From Chloroflexota bacterium (GTDB lineage Bacteria > Chloroflexota > Anaerolineae > UBA2200), in contig JAUWJD010000005.1 in assembly GCA_030607875.1 (NCBI GenBank), positions 60,478-124,477 of the forward strand: DNA of 64,000 nucleotides, in the 5' to 3' direction. Made by a program: the position numbers and the translations under genes. The notes beneath the pieces are model-generated. The model saw only the letters and a list, made by a program, of their open reading frames with translations. It did not search any database and was not told the DNA's origin. Each line of letters starts with the position of its first letter. Positions within the stretch are counted from its first letter, which is position 1. Positions 43,213-52,234 of this stretch are shown here, piece after piece.

Positions 43213-43806
43213 GTCCGTCCCAACCGACTCCGGCTCAGCAGCAACCACTGCCGCACCTGGCTCCGGAATGGAACGCCTGGAGCGCAACATGGCCGTGACC
43301 TCCTCTTTGCTCTTGCCGCGCAGCCGGAAAAGCAGAAACGGGTCGGCGTCAAATTGCTCGCCCAGCAGGTAGTACACTGCCGCGATATGTTTGCACGGGT
43401 TGGCCCAATCCGGGCACGAGCAGTGGGTCACCAAGTCCCGCTGTGAAGCCGGAAACAGGTTGACCCCAGCAGCCGCAAAGATGGCCTGTGCGGCCAGCGC
43501 ATCGGCGACTTATCTCCAGGCCCACTCCGAGAGTGGCTTGATCTCGATGCGTACCTCACAAGGCCTGGCGCGGCTGCCCTGCACGCGCGAATCCACGCGC
43601 CCTGGGCCAGCATCAATGTTCAACACCTGCCCACTGCACGCGTACGAGCGGCCTCGGCTCAGTCGCTCGGAATCCACCAAGCGCTCCAATGGGCCGAGCC
43701 ACCAGCCTGCCCACCACGTCTGGCCGAACTTGCGGCTTTGTGCTTTGATGCCATTCGCTGGGCGGCGCCGCGTGCGTTTGTAATCCCAGCCCCAGTACCC
43801 GCTCAT
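43213..43806 (-). pseudogene. SWIM zinc-finger protein, broken
   Basis: The minus-strand frame starts MSGYWGWDYKRTRRRP and contains FGQTWWAGWWLGPLE, GRSYACSGQVLNID and EIKPLSEWAW, the N-terminal half of SWIM-domain family proteins. A TAA stop at 43510-43512 interrupts it. The same frame then continues VADALAAQAIFAAAGVNLF and CSCPDWANPCKHIAAVYYLL, the SWIM finger (CxCx-n-CxH). About 20 residues usually present between AAQAIF and AAAG are missing. After EEVTAMLRSRR the sequence becomes unrelated and runs into the palindromic element. So there is one nonsense codon, one internal deletion and a lost C-terminus. Confidence 0.8.
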
Positions 43807-43919
43807 CGCTCGTCTCCCGCCTCACAATCCCGTTTTCTGACGCCCGCAGGCACACTGCCAGGAGTACGGAGACGATTTGCCATTCGGACGTGGAGAGAAA
43901 ACGGGCTTCTCTTATGCCG

Positions 43920-44414
43920 CTAAGCCAACCTGGACAGGAAATGCTGCGCGAGCCAACCGGCAAGGGGCGGAAACAGCAGGTTGGCAAGGTACTTGACCAG
44001 GGTAACCTGCGGACCGAGGACGGTGAGCTCTGACGGAAGGTGGTGCACGTTCCACAGCGCCTTGCCAGTCATGAGGCCTACCACAGCCCCGATGCCTGCT
44101 CCCCCCTGATACAGCGAGATGACAGTCGGGTACATGGCGTACGGCGGTCCGGGGATCAGGGCCCCGACAACGCAGCCAATGAGTATGCCCCGGAAACCCG
44201 TTTCCGTTCCCAACCAGCGCATGAGCTGCTGCCTGGGGATGAGCACCTGGATCAGCCCGGCTACGACGAAGGAGATCACCAGCACCGGCAGGAGACCCCA
44301 GAAGCTCTCCGCACCCGCCTGCAAGCCCGAGATCCACAGATCGCCCCCTCTGAGATACGCCACAATCAGCAGCGCGATGGCAATCACTACCATGATAACG
44401 GTGTCTGTGTTCAT
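43920..44414 (-). CDS. ArsP/DUF318-type permease
   Basis: A 164-residue membrane protein with four to five helices. LPVLVISFVVAGLIQVLIP, ETGFRGILIGCVVGALIPGPP and GKALWNVHHL are typical of the short permease family PF03773 (DUF318/ArsP_1), whose members export organo-arsenicals or unknown substrates. Short versions usually occur as pairs. The ATG at 44414 has GGAGAGGG upstream. The upstream partner appears truncated (see 44455-44550), so this transporter may lack its other half. Confidence 0.78.
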   Translation of the reverse strand: MNTDTVIMVVIAIALLIVAYLRGGDLWISGLQAGAESFWGLLPVLVISFVVAGLIQVLIPRQQLMRWLGTETGFRGILIGCVVGALIPGPPYAMYPTVISLYQGGAGIGAVVGLMTGKALWNVHHLPSELTVLGPQVTLVKYLANLLFPPLAGWLAQHFLSRLA

Positions 44415-44454
44415 TACCCTCTCCAAGCCCAGTGTGGCAACGACGCGCAATGCA

Positions 44455-44550
44455 TCAAGACGGAGGGCAGACATGCCGGACCGGGGAACCCGGCGTGACC
44501 ACCAGCAAACCCACTGCAATCGCTGCTATGATAATGATACCCACACCCAT
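44455..44550 (-). pseudogene. Clipped first copy of the permease gene
   Basis: An ATG at 44550 with GGAGAGGACA upstream opens MGVGIIIIAAIAVGLLVV, which resembles the start of the next gene (NTDTVIMVVIAIALLIV) and has the same ribosome-binding site style. After this single helix the frame changes to TPGSPVRHVCPPS and stops at 31 residues. It is probably the N-terminal stub of a tandem permease paralog. It could alternatively be a genuine one-helix peptide. Confidence 0.5.
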
Positions 44551-44682
44551 TGTCCTCTCCAAATCGGGCCTGAAGCGACATGCGACCTTCCGCAGAGAAG
44601 CTTGCTTGGCCCTCACCCTTTCTCGCCGAACCGATAGCGGCCGCTCTCGCCACTCGCTGACCTCCAACTGTCACTATTCTCC

Positions 44683-46899
44683 TCACTGCTCCTCGGCCAC
44701 ACCCAGCAGTCTCAGCATGGCCTGGACGTCCGTGGTCGGGAACTCGCAGTTGTAGTGGCGACAGACGTAGGCGGTAGCCTGGCCATCGATGCTCCTCTGG
44801 TACTCTGTGAACACGGCCAGCCTGGAGATGTCCGCTGCCTCTCCGTCGGGCCGCAAGAGCACGACCTTGTTGGGCACAAACTGCGTCCTGAGCGCTCTGA
44901 ACATCGCTGCCATGTCTTGTGCACCTGGCTTGCCGGCAATCACCACCTCGTACGAAGGCCCCAGCGCGAAATCCACCGCCACCAAAAGCTGCGTGTAGGC
45001 CATCGGCGACGGCCCTACACTCTTGGAGAAGGCACGGCTGATCATCGCCGCTTTCTCTTCCAGGTCAGGTTCGGCGGTCATGCGCCCCAGGCGCAGCAGG
45101 TTCAGCATGGCCACCGAATTGGCGGATGGGATCGCTCCATCATAGATGTCCTTCTGGCGCACCAGGAGCTCCTCGCTGTCATCGCCGGTGGAATAAAAGC
45201 CGCCCTTGTCTTCGTCCCAGAAGTGCTCGATCAGCTCCGCGTTCAGGGCCAGCGCCTTCTGCAGATAGCCGACCTCAAAGGTCGCTTCGTACAATTCCAG
45301 CAGCCCCCAGGTCAGGAAAGCATAGTCCGCAGCGTAGGCTGGCAGTGCAGTCTCGCCGTCGCGATAGCGGTGCAGCAGCCGGCCGTCCTCTTTGACCATC
45401 CGCTCCAGGATGAACTCCACTGCCCTGGCAGCAGCGTCGGCATAGCGTGATTCATCAAAAATCTGCGCCCCTTTGGCCAGGGCGGCGATCATCAGACCGT
45501 TCCAGTCCACCAGCACCTTGTCGTCCTTCAGGGGGTGAACCCGTTGCTCGCGGTGCGCGAACAGCTTGCACCGCGCGGCCTCCATACGCTCGGCCAGCTC
45601 CTGCTCCGACATACCCAGCTTGATCGCCCAATGCGCAAGCGGTTCTTTCAGGTGCAGGATATTCCGGCCTGTCTTCTCGCGTGTGGCCTCCTCGGAAAAG
45701 TTGCCACCTGCTTGGACCCCAAAGATGCTGGACACGAACTCGGCCTCTTCATCGCCGAGCACGTCAGCGAGTTCAGCCTGGGTCCACAGGTAGAACTTGC
45801 CCTCTTCCCCCTCACTGTCCGCGTCCTCGGCGGAATAGAATCCACCCTGCGGCGCGGTCATGTCGCGCAGGACGTAGACAAGGATCTCCTCAGCCGTCCG
45901 GCGGTAGGTCTTTTTGCCAGTCGCCTGATAGGCCTCAGTGTAGGCCATGGCCAGCATGGCCTGATCGTAGAGCATCTTCTCAAAGTGCGGCAACAGCCAC
46001 TCGGCGTCGGTGGAGTAGCGGTGGAAGCCGAATCCGAGGTGATCGAATACGCCACCACGACGCATGGCCTGCAGCGTCTCCTCCACCATGCGCAGGGCCA
46101 TCTCGTCGCCACTGCGCTTCCAGTAGCGCAACAAAAAGAGCAGGTTGTGTGGCGTGGGGAACTTGGGCGCATGGCCGAATCCGCCATGCTGAGCGTCAAA
46201 GCGCAGCGAAAGCTGCTGGAACGCCAGATCCAGAATGCCTTCGGTCAGCTCGTCACCGGGTGCGCCCAGCCCAACCTGCCGGAGTGCTTCACTGACCCGA
46301 TTGGATACGCTCAGCAGTTCATGTCTGCGTGTATCCCAGCGCTCTTTGATCGCTGGGATGAGGGTCAGCAGGCCAGTTTGACCGAAGCGGCTCTGTTTGG
46401 GGATGTAAGTTGCGGCAAAGAAGGGCACCTTGTCTGGGGTCATGATGATGGTCAGCGGCCAGCCGCCTCTTCCGGTCATCATCTGGGCAACGGTCATGTA
46501 GACATCATCGATGTCGGGACGCTCCTCACGGTCCACTTTGATGTTGACAAAGGCATCGTTCATCAGGGCAGCCACCTGAGGATCCTCAAACGACTCGTGC
46601 TCCATGACGTGACACCAGTGGCAGGTTGAGTATCCGATGGACAAAAAGATGGGCTTGTCCTGCTGGCGCGCCTTCTCAAAGGCCTCCTCGCCCCACGGGT
46701 ACCATTGCACCGGATTGTCCGCGTGCTGCAACAGATAGGGGCTCTTCTCGTGGATCAGCCGGTTGTATTGCTCCTCAGTGGGAATTGGTTGTGGTTCTAC
46801 AGAGTTAGGCATGGATGCACATCCTCCTACGGTTATGACAACTAACGTGGGGATTAGAAGGAGACACATATGTCGAAATAGATGATTTGACGGACGCAC
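44683..46899 (-). CDS. DUF255/YyaL thioredoxin-domain protein, predicted lipoprotein
   Basis: A 738-residue protein. Residues 10-27 form a lipoprotein signal ending VGGC (Cys27). The thioredoxin-like DUF255 domain follows with [12 protein letters not shown] and the [10 protein letters not shown] active site. The rest is an (alpha/alpha) barrel similar to N-acylglucosamine epimerases ([44 protein letters not shown]). YyaL/spermatogenesis-associated protein 20 relatives are normally cytosolic, so a membrane-anchored form is unusual. The start is GTG at 46899; an ATG at 46869 would shorten the basic n-region. The biochemical role is unknown. Confidence 0.87.
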   Translation of the reverse strand: MRPSNHLFRHMCLLLIPTLVVITVGGCASMPNSVEPQPIPTEEQYNRLIHEKSPYLLQHADNPVQWYPWGEEAFEKARQQDKPIFLSIGYSTCHWCHVMEHESFEDPQVAALMNDAFVNIKVDREERPDIDDVYMTVAQMMTGRGGWPLTIIMTPDKVPFFAATYIPKQSRFGQTGLLTLIPAIKERWDTRRHELLSVSNRVSEALRQVGLGAPGDELTEGILDLAFQQLSLRFDAQHGGFGHAPKFPTPHNLLFLLRYWKRSGDEMALRMVEETLQAMRRGGVFDHLGFGFHRYSTDAEWLLPHFEKMLYDQAMLAMAYTEAYQATGKKTYRRTAEEILVYVLRDMTAPQGGFYSAEDADSEGEEGKFYLWTQAELADVLGDEEAEFVSSIFGVQAGGNFSEEATREKTGRNILHLKEPLAHWAIKLGMSEQELAERMEAARCKLFAHREQRVHPLKDDKVLVDWNGLMIAALAKGAQIFDESRYADAAARAVEFILERMVKEDGRLLHRYRDGETALPAYAADYAFLTWGLLELYEATFEVGYLQKALALNAELIEHFWDEDKGGFYSTGDDSEELLVRQKDIYDGAIPSANSVAMLNLLRLGRMTAEPDLEEKAAMISRAFSKSVGPSPMAYTQLLVAVDFALGPSYEVVIAGKPGAQDMAAMFRALRTQFVPNKVVLLRPDGEAADISRLAVFTEYQRSIDGQATAYVCRHYNCEFPTTDVQAMLRLLGVAEEQ

Positions 46900-47107
46900 T
46901 TTTGCTTCTCACGCAACATACGAGAATGGCAGGAATAAAGACCGGCCTGCCACACTACTCATACGATGCAATTCGACTCTGTAGTCTTACCTGGCATTTG
47001 GACACCTGCGCACGAACGCCAGCCGCGAACATATCCACCGCGCCTTCTGGGGCTTTAGCCTGTGTAGTTAAGTTTTCTCCCTGCGCTCCGTGGTGAAGGC
47101 ACGCGCC

Positions 47108-47554
47108 TCACGCGTCCTCGCTGTCGCGTTTGCTGAGGTAGTGCATGCCGCCGGGCAGCTCCACGTAGCCCAGCTTGTTGAAGAGCGCCAGAGAAGCGTC
47201 ATTGCCCCCTTCGATCAGCGCGGCGATGACGGTCATGCCCTGGGCCCGCAGCACGTCTTCCGCCTCGGCCACCAGCCTCGCGGCATAGCCCTTGTGGCGG
47301 TGTTCGGGCAGCACGGCCACCCGGTTGATCCAGCCCTTACGACCGTCGTGGGTGGTCAATACTACACCGATCAGCTCTCCGTTGCGCTCCAGGCCGATCA
47401 TGGTATGGGTGCCGCTGGCGAACTGGCGGGCGAAGGCCTCGCGTCTGTCGCGCCCCTGTGAGCGCACCGAATGCAGTCCGGCACGCTGCCACACCGACGT
47501 CCAGTGGTCGTAATCGTCCAGGGTCAGTGTGCGCACGGTGATTTCGTCGTTCAT
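47108..47554 (-). CDS. GNAT N-acetyltransferase
   Basis: A 148-residue GNAT protein. INRVAVLPEHRHKGYAARLV has the acetyl-CoA binding loop (HRHKGYA), and ASLALFNKLGYVELPGGMHYL is the usual C-terminal part. The ATG at 47554 has GAGGAAC upstream; the frame to 47602 adds cysteine-rich, unlikely residues. The substrate is unknown. The 207 bases upstream of the DUF255 gene (46900-47107) hold no other gene. Confidence 0.85.
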   Translation of the reverse strand: MNDEITVRTLTLDDYDHWTSVWQRAGLHSVRSQGRDRREAFARQFASGTHTMIGLERNGELIGVVLTTHDGRKGWINRVAVLPEHRHKGYAARLVAEAEDVLRAQGMTVIAALIEGGNDASLALFNKLGYVELPGGMHYLSKRDSEDA

Positions 47555-47610
47555 TGTTCCTCGCATTGGGCACATCATAACACACGTACAGGACAGTGTC
47601 AACGACGTTG

Positions 47611-47767
47611 TGCACGAATCACACGAGGGGAATCCGAATCATACGAAGAACCATTCGTATAATGGTCCTGCCCTGCGGTTCTCCCCTGTGCTGGGACGCG
47701 CACATGGCCAGAGTGCACTTGCGTATCGTCGTGTTATTCGGCTTTCTTTCGTGTGTTTCGTGTACTC
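47611..47767. repeat. Two TTCGTG-family repeat copies
   Basis: 47611-47662 contains CACGAATCACACGAGG and its rough inverse. 47726-47767 contains CGTGTTATTCGGCTTTC and TTCGTGTGTTTCGTGTAC and closely matches 50635-50672. They fill most of the gap 47555-47884. Confidence 0.65.
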
Positions 47768-47884
47768 TCTCTTGCCAAGGGCCGCAAAGTGCGCTACACT
47801 ATGGGTAGACCACCTGCGCCATCCAGCAACGGAGTTGTGCTCATGGTATCACTAGATGGAAAACCGACAGGGAGGGCGCAAGCC

Positions 47885-48306
47885 TTGTCTCCCATCACTC
47901 GACGCCGATTCCTGACCAGCCTGGCGTGCTCCTGGAAATCGTGACCCTGGTGGTGCCCACACTGAACGACGACCCAGAGCAACTGCGCAGCCTGTGCCGC
48001 CGGATCGTAGACGAACTGGGGCTCGACGTGCCGGCCCACTTCAGCCGTTTCCATCCTCTGTACAAGCTGACCCATCTGCCGATGACTCCGGTGGAGACGC
48101 TGGAACAGGCACGCGATATCGCCATAGAGGAAGGCATCTGCTATGCCTACGTCGGCAACGTGCCTGGGCATCCAGGCGACAACACCTATTGCCACTGCTG
48201 CAGCAAGATGATCATCCGCCGTCTGGGATTCATCATCCTGGAGCAGCACATGGTCGATGGCAAATGCCAGTGTTGCGGCCAGCCTATCCCGGGAGTGTGG
48301 CAGTGA
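47885..48306 (+). pseudogene. AmmeMemoRadiSam radical SAM (AmrS-like) gene, internally deleted
   Basis: A TTG at 47885 with GGGAGGG eight bases upstream opens LSPITRRRFLTSLA, a twin-arginine signal. At about 47925 the frame shifts and the text becomes VLLEIVTLVVPTLNDDPEQL, PAHFSRFHPLYKLTHLP, YVGNVPGHPGDNTYCHCC and PIPGVW, the C-terminal third of AmmeMemoRadiSam-system radical SAM proteins. The CxxxCxxC cluster region and about 200 residues between are gone. The C-terminal piece (126 residues from 47926) is open but has no good start. That the Tat signal belonged to the same gene is inference. Confidence 0.75.
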
Positions 48307-48446
48307 ACACTGAGACGCCCTCTGGATACTGAGCAGTTGCCCAATGGCCTTCGTCTCAGTAGAATAGCCAGGCATGCACATGTGCTGTGCCTGGGTGTTC
48401 TTGGCAGCAGCCCGACCCGCGTGTTACGTCGCAGATCATCATGTAG

Positions 48447-48465
48447 AGCGGAGCGGTGCTCCGCT
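48447..48465 (+). terminator. Hairpin AGCGGAGC/GCTCCGCT before the LVIVD gene
   Basis: AGCGGAGC (48447-48454), loop GGT, GCTCCGCT (48458-48465), then ACTTT. A likely terminator for the AmrS-like remnant transcript. Confidence 0.55.
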
Positions 48466-48492
48466 ACTTTGTAGGAAGGAACTCAGCGCACT

Positions 48493-50478
48493 TTGCCAAT
48501 CACAACAGCACGCAGAGTGATCAAAGCGCAAGTGCTGGTCGCTTTGGCCGTTCACATAGCCCTGGCGCTGACGCCAGCAGTGGACGCCCAAGGGCCAATG
48601 CCGCTAGCCACCTTGCCTTTGATTCGGAAAGACAACAGGGGACTGAGCAGCCAAGGCCCTATCCTTGAATTGGCTGGCCAGATCGGCGGCGTGACTTATG
48701 CCGTAGCTGTCCAAGATAACAGATACACGTACGTGGGCATCGGACCGCGCTTGTTGGTGATGGACGTTCAGGACGCCGCCGCCCCGGTCGTTATAGGGCA
48801 GACCGGCGTCCTGCCCGGGATCGTCTGGGACGTTGCCGTCGCCAGCAGCTATGCATACGTCGCCGTGGGCTGGAGCGGCTTGCACATCGTGGACGTCTCG
48901 AATCCGGCTGTCCCTCTCGAAGTCAGCGTCTATCCCACATCTGGCTACGCCGACGCTGTGGAAGTGGCGGATGGCTACGCCTACGTTGCCAACGGGATGC
49001 TGGGACTGCATATCGTGGACGTCTCAGACCCCTTGCATCCGAGGGAGGCCGGCAGTTGCGACACACCTGGTTATGCCGATGACGTGGGTCTGGCTGGGGA
49101 TCACGCCTATGTGGCCGACGGGCGCTTTGGCCTGAGCATCATCAATGTCTCTGATCCGCTGGAGCCCTACAAAGTCGGCTCCCACCGCACAGAGGAATAC
49201 GTGGCTAGCGTGGCGGTAGAGGGCATTCATGTCTATGTCACCGACGGCACCAGGGGACTGCGTGCTGTGGACGTCTCCGACCCGGCGGACCCGAGGGAGG
49301 TGGACGTCTACAACACTCCCGGAGTGGCGCGCGGCGTGGCGATGGGCGGTGGCCACGCCTACGTCGCCGACGGCGACTGGGGCCTGCAGATCCTGGATGT
49401 GTCGGACCCGGCCAACCTGCGCTGGACTGGCTTTGCCAGCACGCCCGGTTATGCGCGCTACGTCGCGCTGGGCTGCAGCAGCGACGGATCAAGCTGCTCG
49501 CATGCCTACATCGCCGCCGAAGCCAGCGGCCTGCGCATCATTGATGTCTCCAACCCACAGCACGCCCGCGAGGCCAGCTCGTACCAAACGGCGGGGTACG
49601 TGGAGGACGTGGCAGCCGCATGGCCTTATGTCTACCTCAGCGCTGGCCGGAGCGGCCTGCGGATCATAGACGCCTCCGATCCGGCCACACCTACCGAGTC
49701 GGGATTCCACCTCACGCCATGGTCTGCCAAGAGCGCAGTCGTAAAGCCCCCATACGCCTACGTCGTGGACAACATGGCCCTGCGTGTGATCGACGTCTCG
49801 AACCCGCTGCAGCCGAGCGAGAGCGGGTTCTGCCCAACGCCCGGAGTTGCCCTGGGTGTGACGGTGTCAGAGTCCTATGCCTACGTGGCCGATGGCTGGG
49901 CTGGCCTGCGCGTGATCGACGTCTCCGAGCCAAGCAACCCGACCGAGGCGGGGGATCATAATACGCCCGGATATGCGGCAGACGTGGCGGTGGCGGCGAG
50001 CCATGCCTACGTCGCAGACGGGGCACAAGGCCTGCGCGTGATCGACGTCGCGAATCCGGCGCAGCCCGACGAGGATGGTTCCCTTGACACGCCGGGACTG
50101 GCTTCGGGGGTAGCGGTGTCTGGGACACACGCCTACGTGGCCGCTGAGTTGGGCGGCTTGCGCATCATTGATGTCTCCGATCCGAAGAACCCGCGGGAGG
50201 CAGGGGCCTACGAGGTGCTGCAGGACACGAAGGGAGTTGCCCTCAGCGGTCCGCATGCCTACGTCGCCGACGGCTACAGCGGCCTGCACGTGATCGACGT
50301 GTCCGATCCGGCATCGCCGACCGAGGCAGGCCACTACGATACGCCAGGGTACGCCGAGGACGTGGCCCTGACCGGCGACTATGTCTACGTCGCCGACGGA
50401 CTGGGCGGGCTGCTGATCCTGCGCATCGTGCCAACGGTGAACCGGGTTTTCCTGCCGGTCATTATGCGCAGCGAGTGA
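48493..50478 (+). CDS. Secreted LVIVD-repeat beta-propeller protein
   Basis: A 661-residue protein. The N-terminus has a signal peptide (VLVALAVHIALALTPAVDAQG). About 13 full repeats of roughly 42 residues follow, each with a core like AYVADGxxGLxIIDVSDPxxP, the LVIVD motif (PF08309), and a fourteenth is partial. The tandem units should build one or two beta-propellers outside the cell. The last residues VNRVFLPVIMRSE resemble the LP-x-(V/I)-R-type tail on many Chloroflexota secreted proteins. The TTG at 48493 is a weak start (AAGGAA about 12 bases upstream); a GTG at 48517 is an alternative. Adhesion or surface-layer roles are guesses. Confidence 0.82.
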   Translation: MPITTARRVIKAQVLVALAVHIALALTPAVDAQGPMPLATLPLIRKDNRGLSSQGPILELAGQIGGVTYAVAVQDNRYTYVGIGPRLLVMDVQDAAAPVVIGQTGVLPGIVWDVAVASSYAYVAVGWSGLHIVDVSNPAVPLEVSVYPTSGYADAVEVADGYAYVANGMLGLHIVDVSDPLHPREAGSCDTPGYADDVGLAGDHAYVADGRFGLSIINVSDPLEPYKVGSHRTEEYVASVAVEGIHVYVTDGTRGLRAVDVSDPADPREVDVYNTPGVARGVAMGGGHAYVADGDWGLQILDVSDPANLRWTGFASTPGYARYVALGCSSDGSSCSHAYIAAEASGLRIIDVSNPQHAREASSYQTAGYVEDVAAAWPYVYLSAGRSGLRIIDASDPATPTESGFHLTPWSAKSAVVKPPYAYVVDNMALRVIDVSNPLQPSESGFCPTPGVALGVTVSESYAYVADGWAGLRVIDVSEPSNPTEAGDHNTPGYAADVAVAASHAYVADGAQGLRVIDVANPAQPDEDGSLDTPGLASGVAVSGTHAYVAAELGGLRIIDVSDPKNPREAGAYEVLQDTKGVALSGPHAYVADGYSGLHVIDVSDPASPTEAGHYDTPGYAEDVALTGDYVYVADGLGGLLILRIVPTVNRVFLPVIMRSE

Positions 50479-50501
50479 GGGATAGGGTTGGCGGCAACCG
50501 G

Positions 50502-50541
50502 CTGACAGTTCTCGGTTGGCAGTTGGCGGTTGGCAGTCGTC
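50502..50541. repeat. GTTGGCAGTTGG repeat, copy upstream of the dehydrogenase-like gene
   Basis: CTGACAGTTCTCGGTTGGC followed by AGTTGGCGGTTGGCAGTCG. A matching copy (TTGACAGTTGTCGGTCGGC, then GGTTGGCAGTTGGCGG) lies at 52041-52080, at the other end of the gene. Confidence 0.6.
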
Positions 50542-50607
50542 GTTTCCCCCAATCTGGCCTACGCCCAGCCCGAGCTCACGTTTGAGGCTTACCCACAGTT
50601 CATCGAC

Positions 50608-50672
50608 GGTACACGAAGCACCATCATTGAGAGTTCGTGTTATTCGGCTTATTTTCGTGTTTCTTGTGTACA
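50608..50672. repeat. TTCGTG-family repeat
   Basis: TTCGTGTTATTCGGCTT, then TTTTCGTGTTTCTTGTGTAC; nearly the same as 47726-47767 and the inverse of 56025-56063. With the GTTGG repeat it occupies most of the 329-bp gap before the next gene. Confidence 0.65.
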
Positions 50673-50715
50673 GATTCTCCCTCCAGTTGAGATCGGGGTA
50701 AACTCGTCACGTGCG

Positions 50716-50744
50716 TTGACAGGCAAGGAGGCCTGTGCTATCAT
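50716..50744 (+). promoter_or_regulatory. Sigma70 promoter of the dehydrogenase-like gene
   Basis: TTGACA (50716-50721), 17-base spacer, TATCAT (50739-50744) preceded by TGTGC. The start codon is about 64 bases downstream. Confidence 0.72.
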
Positions 50745-50807
50745 GGCTCCGGCGCTCCCACTGGAGCGCGCCATCACTCCTACAATGACGCGAGGAGGAA
50801 AAAGACG

Positions 50808-52046
50808 ATGAAGGTCTTGGTGTTCGGCGGATCAGGGCAGATTGGCTCTGCCATAACTTGGGATTTGGTCCAGCACGAGGACGTGGAAGCAGTAGGGATT
50901 GTGGGCCGGCGCGAAGAGGCCCTGCAGCACACCAAGCAGTGGATCCACAGCGACAAGGTCATCCCCCATCCCCTGGACATTCTCGACCAGCGGGCCACGA
51001 CAGCGCTGATGAAAGGGTATGGCGTGGGCGTCCTTGCCCTGCCTGACCGCAGAACCAGCTATGCGCTGGTCGAAGCGGCGATCGAAGCCAGGCTGGACAC
51101 GGTGGACATACTGGAAGAGTACCACCGCAGGCCCGATGACTACGAGACGGAGGGCCTGCAACTGCCCCCCGGCATGACCGCGGTCGAGTACGGAGATTGG
51201 CTGCATCACAAAGCCATCGAACGGGATGTGCTGCTCCTCGACGGCATGGGCTTTGCCCCTGGGCTGAGCAACATCACCCTCGGCGAGGGCATCCGCAAGC
51301 TGGCCCAGGCGCGATCGGCCATCGCTCGAGTTGGCGGCATTCCGGCCAAGAAGGCCGCCAGCCACCATCCCCTGCGCTACATGATCACCTGGGCTTTCGA
51401 CCACGTGCTGCGGGAGTACATGGTCAGGGTAAAGGTGATCAAGCAGGGCAGGATCATCGAAGTGGATGCGCTGACCGAGCAGGAGAGCTTTCGATTCACG
51501 CAGCTCGGCAAGGACGAAGGTCTCGAGTGTGCCATCACGCCTGGCATGCCCAGCTTCATACACACCCGGCCTGACCTACAGGAGTTCGCGGAAAAGACCA
51601 TCCGCTGGCCTGGCCATTACCAGGCCATCCAGGTGCTGAAAGAGAGCGGGCTGCTGAGCCTCGAGCCGGTGCCCTTTGAGGGGAAGCGCATCCAACCGCG
51701 CGCCTTCACCGCAGCGGTGCTCGGACCGAGGCTGCGGCCCCTGCCAGGGGACACTGACGCGTGCGTGATGTGGAACACGGTACGTGGGACGGAGGAGGGG
51801 CACGACACGCGCATCGACTACTACATGTGGGACGAAGCAGACGCCATTGCCGGCATTACCTCGATGGCCAGGGTGACCGGTTTCTCCGCGGCCATCGGCG
51901 CGCTGATAGTGGGCAGGGGGCAGATCCAACAGAAAGGCATCGTGCCGCCCGAGGATTGCATAGTAGGTGCATTGTACGACGCATTCCTAGAGGAGTTGCA
52001 GGCCAGGAACATCATCATCCGCGAGGTGGTGACGACGGACGGTTGA
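50808..52046 (+). CDS. Saccharopine-dehydrogenase-like protein
   Basis: A 412-residue oxidoreductase-like protein. The N-terminal Rossmann fold begins KVLVFGGSGQIGSAI (GxGxxG type) and continues with GVGVLALPDRRTSYALVEAAIEARLDTVDI, here cited in part. The middle has MGFAPGLSN and the C-terminal half the saccharopine dehydrogenase dimerisation pattern (ASHHPLRYMITWAF, DEADAIAGITSMARVTGF). The family covers lysine biosynthesis, spermidine and lipid-linked enzymes; the substrate here is open. The ATG has GAGGAGG upstream. The gene is flanked by direct copies of the GTTGG repeat. Confidence 0.85.
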   Translation: MKVLVFGGSGQIGSAITWDLVQHEDVEAVGIVGRREEALQHTKQWIHSDKVIPHPLDILDQRATTALMKGYGVGVLALPDRRTSYALVEAAIEARLDTVDILEEYHRRPDDYETEGLQLPPGMTAVEYGDWLHHKAIERDVLLLDGMGFAPGLSNITLGEGIRKLAQARSAIARVGGIPAKKAASHHPLRYMITWAFDHVLREYMVRVKVIKQGRIIEVDALTEQESFRFTQLGKDEGLECAITPGMPSFIHTRPDLQEFAEKTIRWPGHYQAIQVLKESGLLSLEPVPFEGKRIQPRAFTAAVLGPRLRPLPGDTDACVMWNTVRGTEEGHDTRIDYYMWDEADAIAGITSMARVTGFSAAIGALIVGRGQIQQKGIVPPEDCIVGALYDAFLEELQARNIIIREVVTTDG

Positions 52047-52218
52047 CAGTTGTCGGTCGGCGGTTGGCAGTTGGCGGTGCAGCGCAGAGTACGCTGAGGG
52101 CACAGAGAGACCGGCTAGACATCGGGCGGACTCTGCTGTTTCAGGGAAAGTGAAGATCACCACAAAGACACCAAGAATGAAGCTGTTTTGTTTGTGTCTT
52201 CGTGTCTTGGCGTTTTGA
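52041..52218. repeat. GTTGG repeat followed by a CTTCGTGTCTTGG-type repeat
   Basis: 52041-52080 matches 50502-50541 and includes the last codons of the dehydrogenase-like gene. 52150-52218 contains CACAAAGACACCAAG and its rough inverse TTGTGTCTTCGTGTCTTGGC, a common dispersed intergenic motif. No gene lies in 52047-52234. Confidence 0.55.
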
Positions 52219-52234
52219 CTGTCTGGACCTGGCC

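Noticed and set aside
45535..46629. A 364-codon plus-strand open frame opposite the DUF255 gene
   Set aside because: The opposite strand encodes an unmistakable thioredoxin/epimerase-type protein through the whole span.
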